Shown piece by piece: positions 46,467-55,448 of a stretch of 64,000 nucleotides of DNA; the stretch's first letter is position 1; the number at the start of each line of letters is the position of its first letter. The DNA comes from Nocardioides sp. InS609-2. Its GTDB lineage: Bacteria > Actinomycetota > Actinomycetes > Propionibacteriales > Nocardioidaceae. Below the pieces are notes generated by a model that saw nothing but the letters and a program-made list of their open reading frames with translations, was not told where the DNA came from and ran no database searches. The stretch is from assembly GCF_023208195.1 (NCBI RefSeq), contig NZ_CP060034.1:930001-994000 (forward strand), in the 5' to 3' direction. The translations under genes and the position numbers were made by a program.

Positions 46467-47024
46467 TCAGACCTCGAGCAGCTCGGCTTCTTTGTTCTTG
46501 AGCAGGTCGTCGATCTGGTCCGTGTAGGTCTTGGTGACGCCGTCGAGACGCTTCTCGGCGCCGGTGACGTCGTCCTTGCCGACCTCGCCGTCCTTCTCGA
46601 GCTTCTCGAGCCCCTGCTTGGCGTTGCGGCGCACGTTGCGCACCGAGACGCGGCCGTCCTCGGCCTTGCCCTTGGCGACCTTGATGTAGTCCTTGCGACG
46701 GTCCTCGGTCAGCTCGGGGAAGGCGCAACGGAGCACCTTGCCGTCGTTGGCCGGGTTGACGCCGAGGTCGGAGTCGCGGATGGCGCGTTCGATGCTGCCC
46801 ATGGCGCCCACGTCGTACGGCGCGATCAAGATGACCCGAGCGTCCTGCGAGGTGAAGGACGCGAGCTGCTGGAGCGGCGTCGGCGATCCGTAGTAGTCGA
46901 CGACGATCTTGCTGAACATGCTCGGCTGGGCGCGCCCGGCGCGGATCGCCGAGAAGTCCTCGCGGGTCGACTCGACCGACTTCTTCATCTTGTCCTCGGC
47001 GTCTTTGAGGATCTCGTTGATCAC
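46467..47024 (-). CDS. frr: Ribosome recycling factor
   Basis: This 185-residue factor splits post-termination ribosomes with EF-G. The sequence is typical throughout: FSAIRAGRAQPSMF, YYGSPTPLQQLA, and RVSVRNVRRNAK near the C-terminus. The GTG at 47024 has AGGAG 7 nt upstream. It lies 72 nt after pyrH, the usual order. Confidence 0.97.
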   Translation of the reverse strand: MINEILKDAEDKMKKSVESTREDFSAIRAGRAQPSMFSKIVVDYYGSPTPLQQLASFTSQDARVILIAPYDVGAMGSIERAIRDSDLGVNPANDGKVLRCAFPELTEDRRKDYIKVAKGKAEDGRVSVRNVRRNAKQGLEKLEKDGEVGKDDVTGAEKRLDGVTKTYTDQIDDLLKNKEAELLEV

Positions 47025-47096
47025 GGAGTACTCCTGAGGTGAGTTCGGGTTTGCTGGTCGTACGGCGACCGGCCGGTCGAGCGTAGTCGAGGGCGC

Positions 47097-47813
47097 TCAG
47101 GCCCCGGTGCTGACGAGCGTGCCAATCTTCTCACCCTGCACGATGCGCAGGATCGCGCCCTCGTCCTCGGCGCCGAAGACGATGATCGGCATGTCGTTCC
47201 CCTGGCAGAGCGCGAACGCTGTCGCGTCTATGACACTCAGTCCCTGGACCAGTGCGTCGTTGAAGGTGAGCGTGTCGTACTTGGTGGCGGTCGGGTCCTT
47301 CTTCGGGTCTGCGCTGTAGACACCGTCCACGCCCTGCTTGGCGTAGAGCACCACCTCGCAGTGGGTCTCCAGCGCTCGTTGGGCGGCGACCGTGTCGGTG
47401 GAGAAGAACGGCATGCCGGCGCCGGCGCCGAAGATCACGACGCGACCCTTCTCGATGTGCCGGATCGCCCGGCGCGGGATGTAGGGCTCGGCGACCTGGC
47501 CCATCGCGATCGCGGTCTGCACGCGCGTCTCGATGCCTTCCTTCTCGAGGAAGTCCTGGAGGGCCAGGCAGTTCATGACGGTGCCGAGCATGCCCATGTA
47601 GTCGGCGCGCGAGCGGTCCATGCCGCGCTGCTGCATCTCGGCGCCGCGGAAGAAGTTGCCGCCGCCGACGACGATGGCCACGCCCACGCCGGACCGGACC
47701 ACGGCCGCTATCTCTTTCGCGACGTTGGAGACGACGTCGGGGTCGACGCCGACGCTGCCGCCGCCGAACACCTCACCGGAGAGCTTGAGCAGGACACGGT
47801 GGTAGGCGGTCAC
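47097..47813 (-). CDS. pyrH: Uridylate kinase
   Basis: This 238-residue amino-acid-kinase-fold enzyme phosphorylates UMP. Marks are [39 protein letters not shown] and TDTVAAQRA. The GTG at 47813 has AAGGGAA 6 nt upstream; the longer reading crosses the hairpin at 47860 and is rejected. It follows tsf. Confidence 0.96.
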   Translation of the reverse strand: MTAYHRVLLKLSGEVFGGGSVGVDPDVVSNVAKEIAAVVRSGVGVAIVVGGGNFFRGAEMQQRGMDRSRADYMGMLGTVMNCLALQDFLEKEGIETRVQTAIAMGQVAEPYIPRRAIRHIEKGRVVIFGAGAGMPFFSTDTVAAQRALETHCEVVLYAKQGVDGVYSADPKKDPTATKYDTLTFNDALVQGLSVIDATAFALCQGNDMPIIVFGAEDEGAILRIVQGEKIGTLVSTGA

Positions 47814-47859
47814 GAGATTCCCTTCACGGAGCCAGAAAGTGTGGAGACATGCGAGAAGA

Positions 47860-47895
47860 CCGGCTCGATGATCCATGTCTGAGTCATCGAACCGG
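47860..47895 (-). terminator. Hairpin between tsf and pyrH
   Basis: CCGG-C-TCGATGA and TCATCGA-A-CCGG form a 12-bp stem with one mismatch around a 12-nt loop. It lies 36 nt past the tsf stop. It may attenuate transcription from rpsB-tsf into pyrH. Confidence 0.5.
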
Positions 47896-47930
47896 CCTCC
47901 TCGTCGTACGTCGTGGAAACCCTAGCGGGG

Positions 47931-48743
47931 TCAGGCACCGACCTCGAACCGGGCGAACCGCGTGATGGTCGTGCCGGCCTCGTCGAGAACGGTCTTGACG
48001 GACTTCTTGTTCTCGGTGACCGAGGGCTGCTCCAGCAGGACGACGTCCTTGAAGAAGCCGTTGAGGCGACCCTCGGTGATCTTGGCGATCGCCTGCTCGG
48101 GCTTGCCCTCCTCACGGGAGGTGGCCTCGGCGATCTCGCGCTCCTTGGCGACGATGTCGGCCGGGACCTCGTCACGCGTGAGGTACTGCGGGCGCATCGC
48201 GGCGACCTGCATCGCAGCGGCCCGGGCCGCGTCGGCGTCGCCGGCGTACTCCACCAGCACGCCCACGGCGGGCGGCAGGTCGGCCGCACGCTTGTGCATG
48301 TAGGCCACGGCCGAGCCGTCGAAGTGGACGTACTGACCGAGCTCGATCTTCTCGCCGATCGAGATCGCGAGACCATCGACGATCTCGCCGACCGTCTGAC
48401 CGTCGAGCGCGACGGCCTTGAGCGCCTCGACGTCGGCCGGCTTGGCCTCGGACGCAGCGTCGGCGATCTTCTGGGCGGCGGTGATGAAGTCGTCACCCTT
48501 GGCCACGAAGTCGGTCTCGCACTTGAGCTCGACGAGTACGCCGGCAGAGTGGGCGACCAGGCCAGCGGAGGCCTCGCGCTCGGCACCGCGCTTGGCGGCC
48601 TTGGCGGCGCCCTTGACGCGGAGCAGCTCGACAGCCTTGTCGAAGTCGCCCTCGGCCTCGTCGAGCGCCTTCTTGCAGTCCATCATGCCGGCGCCGGTGA
48701 ACTCCCGGAGCTTCTTGACATCGGCGGCTGAGAAGTTAGCCAT
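47931..48743 (-). CDS. tsf: Elongation factor Ts
   Basis: This 270-residue guanine-nucleotide exchange factor for EF-Tu has the N-terminal UBA-type domain ([25 protein letters not shown]) and the EF-Tu-contact motif ETDFVA. Length is typical. It is 49 nt downstream of rpsB. Confidence 0.97.
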   Translation of the reverse strand: MANFSAADVKKLREFTGAGMMDCKKALDEAEGDFDKAVELLRVKGAAKAAKRGAEREASAGLVAHSAGVLVELKCETDFVAKGDDFITAAQKIADAASEAKPADVEALKAVALDGQTVGEIVDGLAISIGEKIELGQYVHFDGSAVAYMHKRAADLPPAVGVLVEYAGDADAARAAAMQVAAMRPQYLTRDEVPADIVAKEREIAEATSREEGKPEQAIAKITEGRLNGFFKDVVLLEQPSVTENKKSVKTVLDEAGTTITRFARFEVGA

Positions 48744-48792
48744 GTTCCTTCTTCCTCAGTTGAGTGTGTGCGAGTGGAACCGACGGGTGAGG

Positions 48793-50004
48793 TCAGTCCT
48801 TCTTCTCGGCGTTGACGAAACCAGCCTTCTCGGCGGCCTCTTCGGTGCGGAACCAGACCTCGGCCTTGGTGCGGTCGTACCAGGGGCTCGTCGGCGCGTG
48901 GAACTTCATCGAGTCGGCGTTGCCCTTGACGTCGAAGCCCTCGGGAGCCGAGCCGTCCTCGAGCGCGGCAGCCGAGTCGGCGCCGTGCGGGCCTTCGGTG
49001 GCGGAGGACACGTCGGCGAGAGGCTTGATCTCCGCGGCCGGCTCCTCGGCGGCCGGCTCGTCGGTGGCCTTCTCCGCTGCCGGCTCCTCGGTGGCGACCT
49101 CGGCGGCCGGCTTGTCGGTGGCCTTCTCGGCAGCGGCGTCGGCGGCGGGCGCCTCGGCAGCGGCGCCGGTGCTCTCGGCAGCGGCGGTGTCGGTGGCGGC
49201 GTCGCCACCGGTGGCAGCAACGGCAGCCTTGTCGGCGTCACCGGCGAGCAGCTCGCGCTCCCACTCGGCCAGCGGCTCCTCGGCGGTCGCGGCAGCGTCG
49301 CCGGACTTGGCACCGGAGCGGGCGATGAGGCCCTCGGCGACGGCGTCGGCGACCACGCGGGTCAGCAGGCCGACCGCGCGGATGGCGTCGTCGTTGCCCG
49401 GGATCGGGAAGTCGACGAGGTCGGGGTCGCAGTTGGAGTCGAGGATGCCGATGATCGGGATGCGCAGCTTGCGCGCCTCCTCGACAGCAAGGTGCTCCTT
49501 GTTGGTGTCGACGATCCAGACGGCCGACGGGGTGCGGGTCATCTCGCGGATGCCGCCCAGGGTCTTGTCGAGCTTGTCGCGTTCCCGCTTCATCTGAAGC
49601 AGTTCCTTCTTGGTGCGACCGGAGCCGGCGACGTTGTCGAAGTCGATCTCGTCGAGCTCCTTGAGGCGGTTGATCCGCTGGTGCACGGTCTGGAAGTTGG
49701 TGAGCATGCCACCGAGCCAGCGCTGGTTGACGTAGGGCATCCCGACGCGGGTCGCCTGCTCGGCGATCGCTTCCTGGGCCTGCTTCTTCGTGCCGACGAA
49801 CATCACGACGCCGCCCTTGGCGACGGTCTCCTTGACGAAGGCGTAGCTGCGGTCGATGTAGGCCAGCGACTGCTGCAGGTCGATGATGTAGATGCCGTTG
49901 CGCTCGGTCATGATGAAGCGCTTCATCTTCGGGTTCCAGCGACGGGTCTGGTGACCGAAGTGGACGCCGCTCTCGAGCAGCTGGCGCATGGTGACGACTG
50001 CCAT
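48793..50004 (-). CDS. rpsB: Ribosomal protein S2 with long C-terminal extension
   Basis: Residues 1-230 are a normal S2 ([40 protein letters not shown]). The protein continues to 403. Residues about 255-352 are an Ala/Glu/Lys/Pro-rich low-complexity linker with repeated [14 protein letters not shown] units. Residues about 353-399 form a compact domain ([41 protein letters not shown]). That domain resembles the small KGN...Y...T.AEVWF module found attached to several proteins in Propionibacteriales. The ATG at 50004 has AGGAG upstream and the conserved [13 protein letters not shown] start. Function of the tail is unknown. Confidence 0.95.
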   Translation of the reverse strand: MAVVTMRQLLESGVHFGHQTRRWNPKMKRFIMTERNGIYIIDLQQSLAYIDRSYAFVKETVAKGGVVMFVGTKKQAQEAIAEQATRVGMPYVNQRWLGGMLTNFQTVHQRINRLKELDEIDFDNVAGSGRTKKELLQMKRERDKLDKTLGGIREMTRTPSAVWIVDTNKEHLAVEEARKLRIPIIGILDSNCDPDLVDFPIPGNDDAIRAVGLLTRVVADAVAEGLIARSGAKSGDAAATAEEPLAEWERELLAGDADKAAVAATGGDAATDTAAAESTGAAAEAPAADAAAEKATDKPAAEVATEEPAAEKATDEPAAEEPAAEIKPLADVSSATEGPHGADSAAALEDGSAPEGFDVKGNADSMKFHAPTSPWYDRTKAEVWFRTEEAAEKAGFVNAEKKD

Positions 50005-50434
50005 GTGTATCTCCTGTGTGATGCGGCCACGCCGGCGAGTGCTGGTCATAACTGACCAGTGCCCGACCTTGAACCCGTCGGACGGGCGGCGTACCGCTGT
50101 GTGGTTTTCAGTTCAATGTCACCGACGGGTGCCGGTGACCCTGACGCTCACGCGCGACCCGACCCATTCCGTCGTCGAGAAACTGGCGGAGGAATGGAAC
50201 TGAGGATCGGCGCCCACGGGTGGTCGGAGCCCAGGAATGCAGCTCCGTCGCGGTCTGCGAGCGTGCGAAGTCAGCCCCGGAGGGCTGCTGGCTGAATATT
50301 AGGCCACCACAGGCGGGTGGACCAATCGGCAACGGCCGGCCGCAACTCGTCCACAGCCACGACGATTCCGGGGTTCTCCACAGGCTCGACCGGGCGCCTG
50401 GCACCCGCTGCCCGCGCCCGGCAAGGTCGGGCGC
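50005..50434. other. Divergent intergenic region with rpsB leader
   Basis: This 430-bp gap separates rpsB from the M23 peptidase. The rpsB-proximal part contains three hairpins in series (50042-50059, 50074-50086, 50118-50139). The centre (50140-50330) has no recognised feature. The M23-proximal part holds two TCCACAG-like octamers and GC-rich palindromic stretches. No gene is supported here. Confidence 0.5.
50042..50139 (-). promoter_or_regulatory. Three hairpins in the presumed rpsB 5' leader
   Basis: CTGGTCA-TAAC-TGACCAG (50042-50059), CCCGT-CGG-ACGGG (50074-50086) and GTCACCG-N8-CGGTGAC (50118-50139) are perfect inverted repeats 38 to 135 nt upstream of the rpsB start. Autogenous control of S2 synthesis acts through leader RNA in other bacteria; this series is a candidate. 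Confidence 0.4.
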
Positions 50435-51076
50435 ATGTTCCCTCGTGCTCTCACCGCCACCCTGGTCCTCTTCCTTGTCGTGGCCGCGGCTCCTGCGCGG
50501 GCGTCGGCCGGGCCCGTGCCCCTGGTCGGTTCGTCGGCCGATCCGGTCGGCGTCTGGCCGTTGCAGCCGGAGCCCGAGGTCGTGTCCGGCTTCGACCCTC
50601 CCGACGATCCCTGGGGAACGGGCCACCGTGGCGTCGACCTGGCCGGCGTGCCGGCTCAGTCGGTGCGAGCCGCGATGGCCGGCCGGATCAGCTTCGCGGG
50701 GCAGCTGGCCGGGCGCGGAGTCGTGGTCGTCGACCACGGCGACACGCGCACCACCTATGAGCCGGTGGTGGCGACGGCGCACGTCGATGACCGGGTGGAG
50801 GCGGGCGATGTGATCGGGCGGCTCAGCGTGCCGTTCTCGCACTGCTTCCCGCGCGCCTGCCTGCACTGGGGCTGGCTTCGTGGCGACACCTATCTCGATC
50901 CCCTCGAGCTGGTCGACGACACCGGGCCGGTCCGCCTCCTCCCTCTGTGGCGTGACCGTCCCGTGCCGCCTTCCCCCACCGCAGCTCTCTCCCAGGCGAG
51001 CTGGTGGCGTCTTGCGCTCGTGCCACGCAGACCGGCAGCCCTCCCCCAGGGCGCCGGTCACCGCGCGGTTCAGTGA
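50435..51076 (+). CDS. Secreted M23-family (LytM-like) peptidase
   Basis: This 213-residue product has a Sec signal peptide (cleavage near ARASA). It contains a LytM-type domain with the first zinc ligands in HRGVDLAG and the last His in CLHWGWL, and a VVDHGDTRTTYEPV strand. Conserved Cys residues nearby (HCFPRACLHW) may form a disulfide. Such enzymes cut peptidoglycan cross-bridges. This gene next to rpsB is conserved in actinobacteria. No clear ribosome binding site is visible at 50435. Confidence 0.85.
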   Translation: MFPRALTATLVLFLVVAAAPARASAGPVPLVGSSADPVGVWPLQPEPEVVSGFDPPDDPWGTGHRGVDLAGVPAQSVRAAMAGRISFAGQLAGRGVVVVDHGDTRTTYEPVVATAHVDDRVEAGDVIGRLSVPFSHCFPRACLHWGWLRGDTYLDPLELVDDTGPVRLLPLWRDRPVPPSPTAALSQASWWRLALVPRRPAALPQGAGHRAVQ

Positions 51077-51825
51077 GGCATGCCCACGGTGGGTCCGAAG
51101 GAGGGTGACGCACCCTTGAGGCTGCTCACGGTGGCGGCGCCACCCGGCTGCATGGCCCACGTGCCCCCGAAGAACCCGTAGTTGGCGCCCACGGTGGAGG
51201 CGTAGAGCCAGGCACCGGTGGGCGTCGCCGTGCTCGCATTGAACGCGAGGTCGGTCACAAACCTCGTCGCGCCCACGTTGAAGGCCTGCGACTCGAAGAC
51301 GCACAGGTGACCCGGGTCAGCGCCCGGCGCCGCCGCCGTCCCCGAACAGCCTGCCGGCACCGCAGCCCCGGTCTGGATGTAGTGCGCGGTGGGCGCGGCA
51401 GTGAGCGTCACGCCGTACGAGAGGTCACCGAACACGAAGGCGCCGGCCGCCGTCGAGGGCGCCCCGGCGAGGTAGGTGCCGCGGTAGATCTTCTGCTTGA
51501 CCTGGTACTTCGTGTCCGACTCCGTCTTGGAGTAGTACTTCGAGTCCGAGTCGGCCTTCGTGTAGTACTTCGAGTCCGACTCCAGCTTGGTGTAGCTGTC
51601 GGTCCTGCCGGCGTACTTCGAGTCGGCCTGCGCCTTCGTCCAGTAGCGCTGGTCGGCCTTCGGCTGCAGCTTCTGCCTCCAGATCTTGCTCCAGTTGTGC
51701 TTCGCGACGGCCTGCGCATCGTGCGTCAGACTGGCGCCCGCTGGCGTGACCATGGCCACTCCCGCGAGCACGATCGCGAGGCAGGCGACCACTCCCAGGG
51801 CGGCGCGTGATGGTGTGTACTTCAT
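51070..51825 (-). CDS. Secreted protein with tandem SDSKY-type repeats
   Basis: The 251-residue product has a Sec signal peptide (cleavage near GAS, residue 32). A repeat stalk at about 48-110 is built of units close to YYTKADSDSK (YWTKAQADSK, SYTKLESDSK, YYTKADSDSK, YYSKTESDTK). A C-terminal beta-rich domain of about 135 residues has one Cys pair. The repeats recall the Y-TK-x-E-x-D units of trimeric phage tail fibres and surface stalks. GGGAG upstream supports the ATG at 51825. A decayed copy lies just upstream at 51956-52292. Confidence 0.72.
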   Translation of the reverse strand: MKYTPSRAALGVVACLAIVLAGVAMVTPAGASLTHDAQAVAKHNWSKIWRQKLQPKADQRYWTKAQADSKYAGRTDSYTKLESDSKYYTKADSDSKYYSKTESDTKYQVKQKIYRGTYLAGAPSTAAGAFVFGDLSYGVTLTAAPTAHYIQTGAAVPAGCSGTAAAPGADPGHLCVFESQAFNVGATRFVTDLAFNASTATPTGAWLYASTVGANYGFFGGTWAMQPGGAATVSSLKGASPSFGPTVGMPH

Positions 51826-51892
51826 CGGATCTCCCTTGCTCCCGGCAGTCGGGTGACTGCCCCAACGGAGTCTTCGCCGATGGGCTCTGGAG

Positions 51893-51912
51893 CACATCGG
51901 CGAAATCACCTA
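51893..51912 (-). repeat. Upstream 20-bp direct repeat, copy 1
   Basis: CACATCGGCGAAATCACCTA (plus strand) matches 52358-52377 at 19 of 20 positions. Each copy lies about 70-85 nt before a homologous signal-peptide gene, so it is a duplicated promoter or operator. Confidence 0.6.
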
Positions 51913-51955
51913 CCAGATCCGAAGAACGCCTGCCTGGGGCTCCGGGCTGCGTGAT

Positions 51956-52292
51956 TCAGGCCCGCGGGTGTGCCCGATTGGGGCCGAGCGCCCTCGAAGG
52001 TCTGCTCCTGCTCCTGCTCCTGCTCGGGCAGACGGCTGACCAGCTCGGGTCAGACAGTCGAACTCGCCCCGGGTGTCCGTACGTCGAGCGGGCCTGCGTC
52101 GTCGTCCAGAAGCGCTCGTCGCTCGTTGGCTGGAGCTCGTTGCGTAAGAGCATCGCCCTGCTGTCCCATGCGGCCCGGACCCGGCACGTGAGGCCGGCGC
52201 CCGCGGGCGGGGCCGTAGTAGGTGCCCGCGGGAATCATGAACGTCAGGCAGCAGACAAGAGTCAGCACCACCCGAAATGGTCCGTAGGTCAT
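51956..52292 (-). pseudogene. Decayed duplicate of the SDSKY-repeat secreted protein
   Basis: One frame from 52292 encodes a signal peptide (MTYGPFRVVLTLVCC...) like that of the intact gene at 51825 (MKYTPSRAALGVVAC...). About 110 nt on, the neighbouring frame continues with LLRNELQPTSDERFW and TTTQARSTYG, aligning with WRQKLQPKADQRYW and TKAQADSKYAG. The frame change lies near 52170-52240 and the C-terminal domain is missing or unreadable. A (CTGCTC)4 tract lies within it. It is a tandem duplication in decay. Confidence 0.65.
52002..52025. repeat. Hexanucleotide tandem repeat (CTGCTC)4
   Basis: Four perfect copies lie inside the decayed duplicate. Such tracts can expand or contract by slippage. 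Confidence 0.8.
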
Positions 52293-52357
52293 TGCGAGCT
52301 CCCCAGCTATCCGCAGTCGAGTGTCTGTGAGGAGTCTTGTCCGGTGGCGTCGGGGGC

Positions 52358-52377
52358 CACATCGGCGAAACCACCTA
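52358..52377 (-). repeat. Upstream 20-bp direct repeat, copy 2
   Basis: CACATCGGCGAAACCACCTA differs from copy 1 at 51893 by one base and precedes the decayed duplicate at 52292. Confidence 0.6.
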
Positions 52378-52409
52378 TTGACGCCTCGCCCCGGCCCCTG
52401 ACTGCTGCC

Positions 52410-53374
<965 letters not shown>

Positions 53375-53380
53375 CCTCCG

Positions 53381-53386
53381 AGTCTA
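53381..53386 (-). promoter_or_regulatory. -10 element, leaderless promoter of xerC
   Basis: TAGACT on the minus strand lies 6 nt before the ATG at 53374. Confidence 0.45.
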
Positions 53387-53421
53387 GGAACGCGGGGCGG
53401 AACCATCCGGCAGGCGCACGC

Positions 53422-54231
53422 TCAGGGACGCGTCCAGTTGTACGGCGTGGTGGTGGTCACCATGACCAAGCCGCTGCGTTCGAGGATCGGGCGGGACATG
53501 TCGGTGCAGTCGCTGTGGAGGTAGACCGCCCCGAGCCGTATCGCCGACCGCGCCCGCGCGGCCACCATGGCGCGGTAGATGCCCCGTCCGCGCCAGTCCG
53601 CCAGCACGGCGCCACCCCACAGACCGCCGAACTCGGTGCCGGGGACAATGTCGAGGCGCCCGGCAGACACCACCGCGCCGTGCTCGTCCTCGGCCAGCCA
53701 CAGCTCGTAGAGCTCGGGCGCCTCGATGAGTCGGTTGACCAGGACCGAGGGATCGGCGATGGCGTCCCTGCCGAACACTGCCGCCTGCATCTTCGAGGCC
53801 GCGGTCGCGTCCGCGAGCAGGTCGGCGCCGTCGTCGCCCGCGCGACGCAGGAGCACACCTGCCGGGAGGTCGACGGGGACGTCCAGGCGCTCGGCAGCGC
53901 CGATCATCACCGTCTCGGTCGGGTCGGCCACCAGACCCTGGGCCAGAAGCCGTTCGGGCAGGTCGGCCGGGGCGTCGTGGCCTCGGGACTTCCACTCGAA
54001 GGAACTGACCTCTGTCTCGTCCCGGAACCACGCGATCGTGTCTGCGATCAGGGCGTCGAGCGCCGCGCCTTCGGCTCCTTCGAGGTCGCGGTAGGTGACG
54101 AAACCACCCCAGTCGGTGACGGCTCGGACGAGCGGACCGTGCCGGTGCCACCCATGTGCGGTCGAGACCTCGGCCTCCTGACGGAGCTGGGCGTCATAGG
54201 CAGCAAGCAGGTCGGCCGGAGTCTGGGTCAC
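53422..54231 (-). CDS. GNAT-family acetyltransferase
   Basis: This 269-residue protein has a C-terminal GNAT domain (about 125-262) with GLWGGAVLADWRGRGIYRAMVAARARSA, the acetyl-CoA loop, and CTDMSRPILERSGLVMV. The N-terminal 120 residues have no assigned domain. The GTG at 54231 is placed by TAGCCT 6 nt upstream within the 23-nt gap to dprA. Substrate unknown. Confidence 0.83.
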   Translation of the reverse strand: MTQTPADLLAAYDAQLRQEAEVSTAHGWHRHGPLVRAVTDWGGFVTYRDLEGAEGAALDALIADTIAWFRDETEVSSFEWKSRGHDAPADLPERLLAQGLVADPTETVMIGAAERLDVPVDLPAGVLLRRAGDDGADLLADATAASKMQAAVFGRDAIADPSVLVNRLIEAPELYELWLAEDEHGAVVSAGRLDIVPGTEFGGLWGGAVLADWRGRGIYRAMVAARARSAIRLGAVYLHSDCTDMSRPILERSGLVMVTTTTPYNWTRP

Positions 54232-54237
54232 GCCCGG

Positions 54238-54243
54238 AGGCTA
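54238..54243 (-). promoter_or_regulatory. -10 element, leaderless promoter of the GNAT gene
   Basis: TAGCCT on the minus strand lies 6 nt before the GTG at 54231, in the short gap after dprA. Confidence 0.45.
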
Positions 54244-54254
54244 GCTGCGGCGGG

Positions 54255-55448
54255 TCACGTGACGCCATCGAGATTCAGCTCCGGATCGGACCGTGACAGA
54301 CCATCGCGACCGGTGGGATCGCACAGACGCCAGCCGCCGCCGACGAACTCCACCAGGCGATGGTCGGACAGTCGACCGAGCACGCCGCGCACCTCGATCA
54401 GACCCATGCCGGCAGTGCGGGCGACCGAGTCTGCAGGCGCCGGCGAACGCACCGGCACGGCATCGATCACCTGCCGCTGGCGAGCGGTGAGACGGTCTCG
54501 GGGTCGCGCAGGCTCGCGGGGATCGTCGCGGAGGTGCTGACCGGCACCCCCGACGAGCTCGAGCACGTCATTGCCACAGGTGACCAGGCCCGCCGCGCCG
54601 GTGCGGACGAGCTGGTGGACGCCTTCGGACTGGGCGCTCGTGACCGGTCCGGGCACGCCCATCAGGACGCGGTGCAGACGCTCGCTCCAGTTGGCGGTGT
54701 TGAGTGCACCGCTGCGGATGGCTGCCTCGACGATGACCGTGCCGTTGCCGAGAGCGGCGATCAGCCGGTTGCGGGCCAGGAAGCGGATGCGCGTGGGCGA
54801 GCAGCCCGGAGGAGACTCGGACACGACGGCCCCGACCGTGGCGATGTGGTCGATGAGCGCCCGGTGCGCCTCTGGGTAGGCCCGGTCTGCGCCGCACGCG
54901 AGCACTGCCACGGTGGTGCCACCGACTGCGAGCGCGCCCCGATGGGCGGCCTGGTCGATCCCGAACGCTGCCCCCGAGACGACCGCTGCCCCGGCTCGTG
55001 CGACCGTCGCGGCGATCTCGTCGGCCACGCGCAGCCCGTAGCTGGTCGACGACCGCGAACCGACGATCGCGACGCACCGGTCGATGGTGGAGAGATCGAG
55101 CGGGCCTCGGACCCAGAGGCCGATCGGGGCACCACCGCGCTCGTACAGGGAGCCTGCGGCCGCAAGGTCGTCGAGCCGCCGCGGCCACTCGGCGTCGCCG
55201 GGGACCACGAATCGGATGCCCTGTCGGTCAGCCCGACGCAGGTCGCGCTCAGGATCGACCTCGGAGAGCCGGCCGGCGACGTCGGTGAGTATGCCGTGCG
55301 GGTTGCGTTCGGCGCAGAGCGCGTCGTACAGCTGGACCGCACCCAGCTCGGCGGCTAGGCCGGCCAGCCGGGCCTCCCCCGGCTCGCCCAACCGGGCCAG
55401 CGCCACCCGGGCCAGCCGTTCGTCGGTCGACGGCGCCGAGGCGTTCAT
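54255..55448 (-). CDS. dprA: DNA-processing protein DprA
   Basis: This 397-residue protein protects incoming single-stranded DNA and loads RecA. The Rossmann-like core (about 110-320) has AIVGSRSSTSYGLRVADEIA, VVSGAAFGIDQAAHRGAL, FLARNRLIAALGNGTVIVEAAIRSGALNTA and GVPGPVTSAQSEGVHQLVRTGA. A C-terminal winged-helix domain (LTARQRQVIDAVPVRSPAPADSVARTAGM) is present. The ATG overlaps the comM stop by 4 nt (ATGA). Confidence 0.95.
   Translation of the reverse strand: MNASAPSTDERLARVALARLGEPGEARLAGLAAELGAVQLYDALCAERNPHGILTDVAGRLSEVDPERDLRRADRQGIRFVVPGDAEWPRRLDDLAAAGSLYERGGAPIGLWVRGPLDLSTIDRCVAIVGSRSSTSYGLRVADEIAATVARAGAAVVSGAAFGIDQAAHRGALAVGGTTVAVLACGADRAYPEAHRALIDHIATVGAVVSESPPGCSPTRIRFLARNRLIAALGNGTVIVEAAIRSGALNTANWSERLHRVLMGVPGPVTSAQSEGVHQLVRTGAAGLVTCGNDVLELVGGAGQHLRDDPREPARPRDRLTARQRQVIDAVPVRSPAPADSVARTAGMGLIEVRGVLGRLSDHRLVEFVGGGWRLCDPTGRDGLSRSDPELNLDGVT

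Noticed and set aside
49020..49200. Low-complexity Ala/Glu region of rpsB as a frameshift or assembly artefact
   Set aside because: The frame stays open to a recognisable terminal domain and codon third positions remain GC-rich, so it is a real tail.
50350..50400. TCCACAG octamers before the M23 gene as DnaA or origin signals
   Set aside because: They lack the TTAT part of the DnaA box, are only two, and the region is GC-rich.
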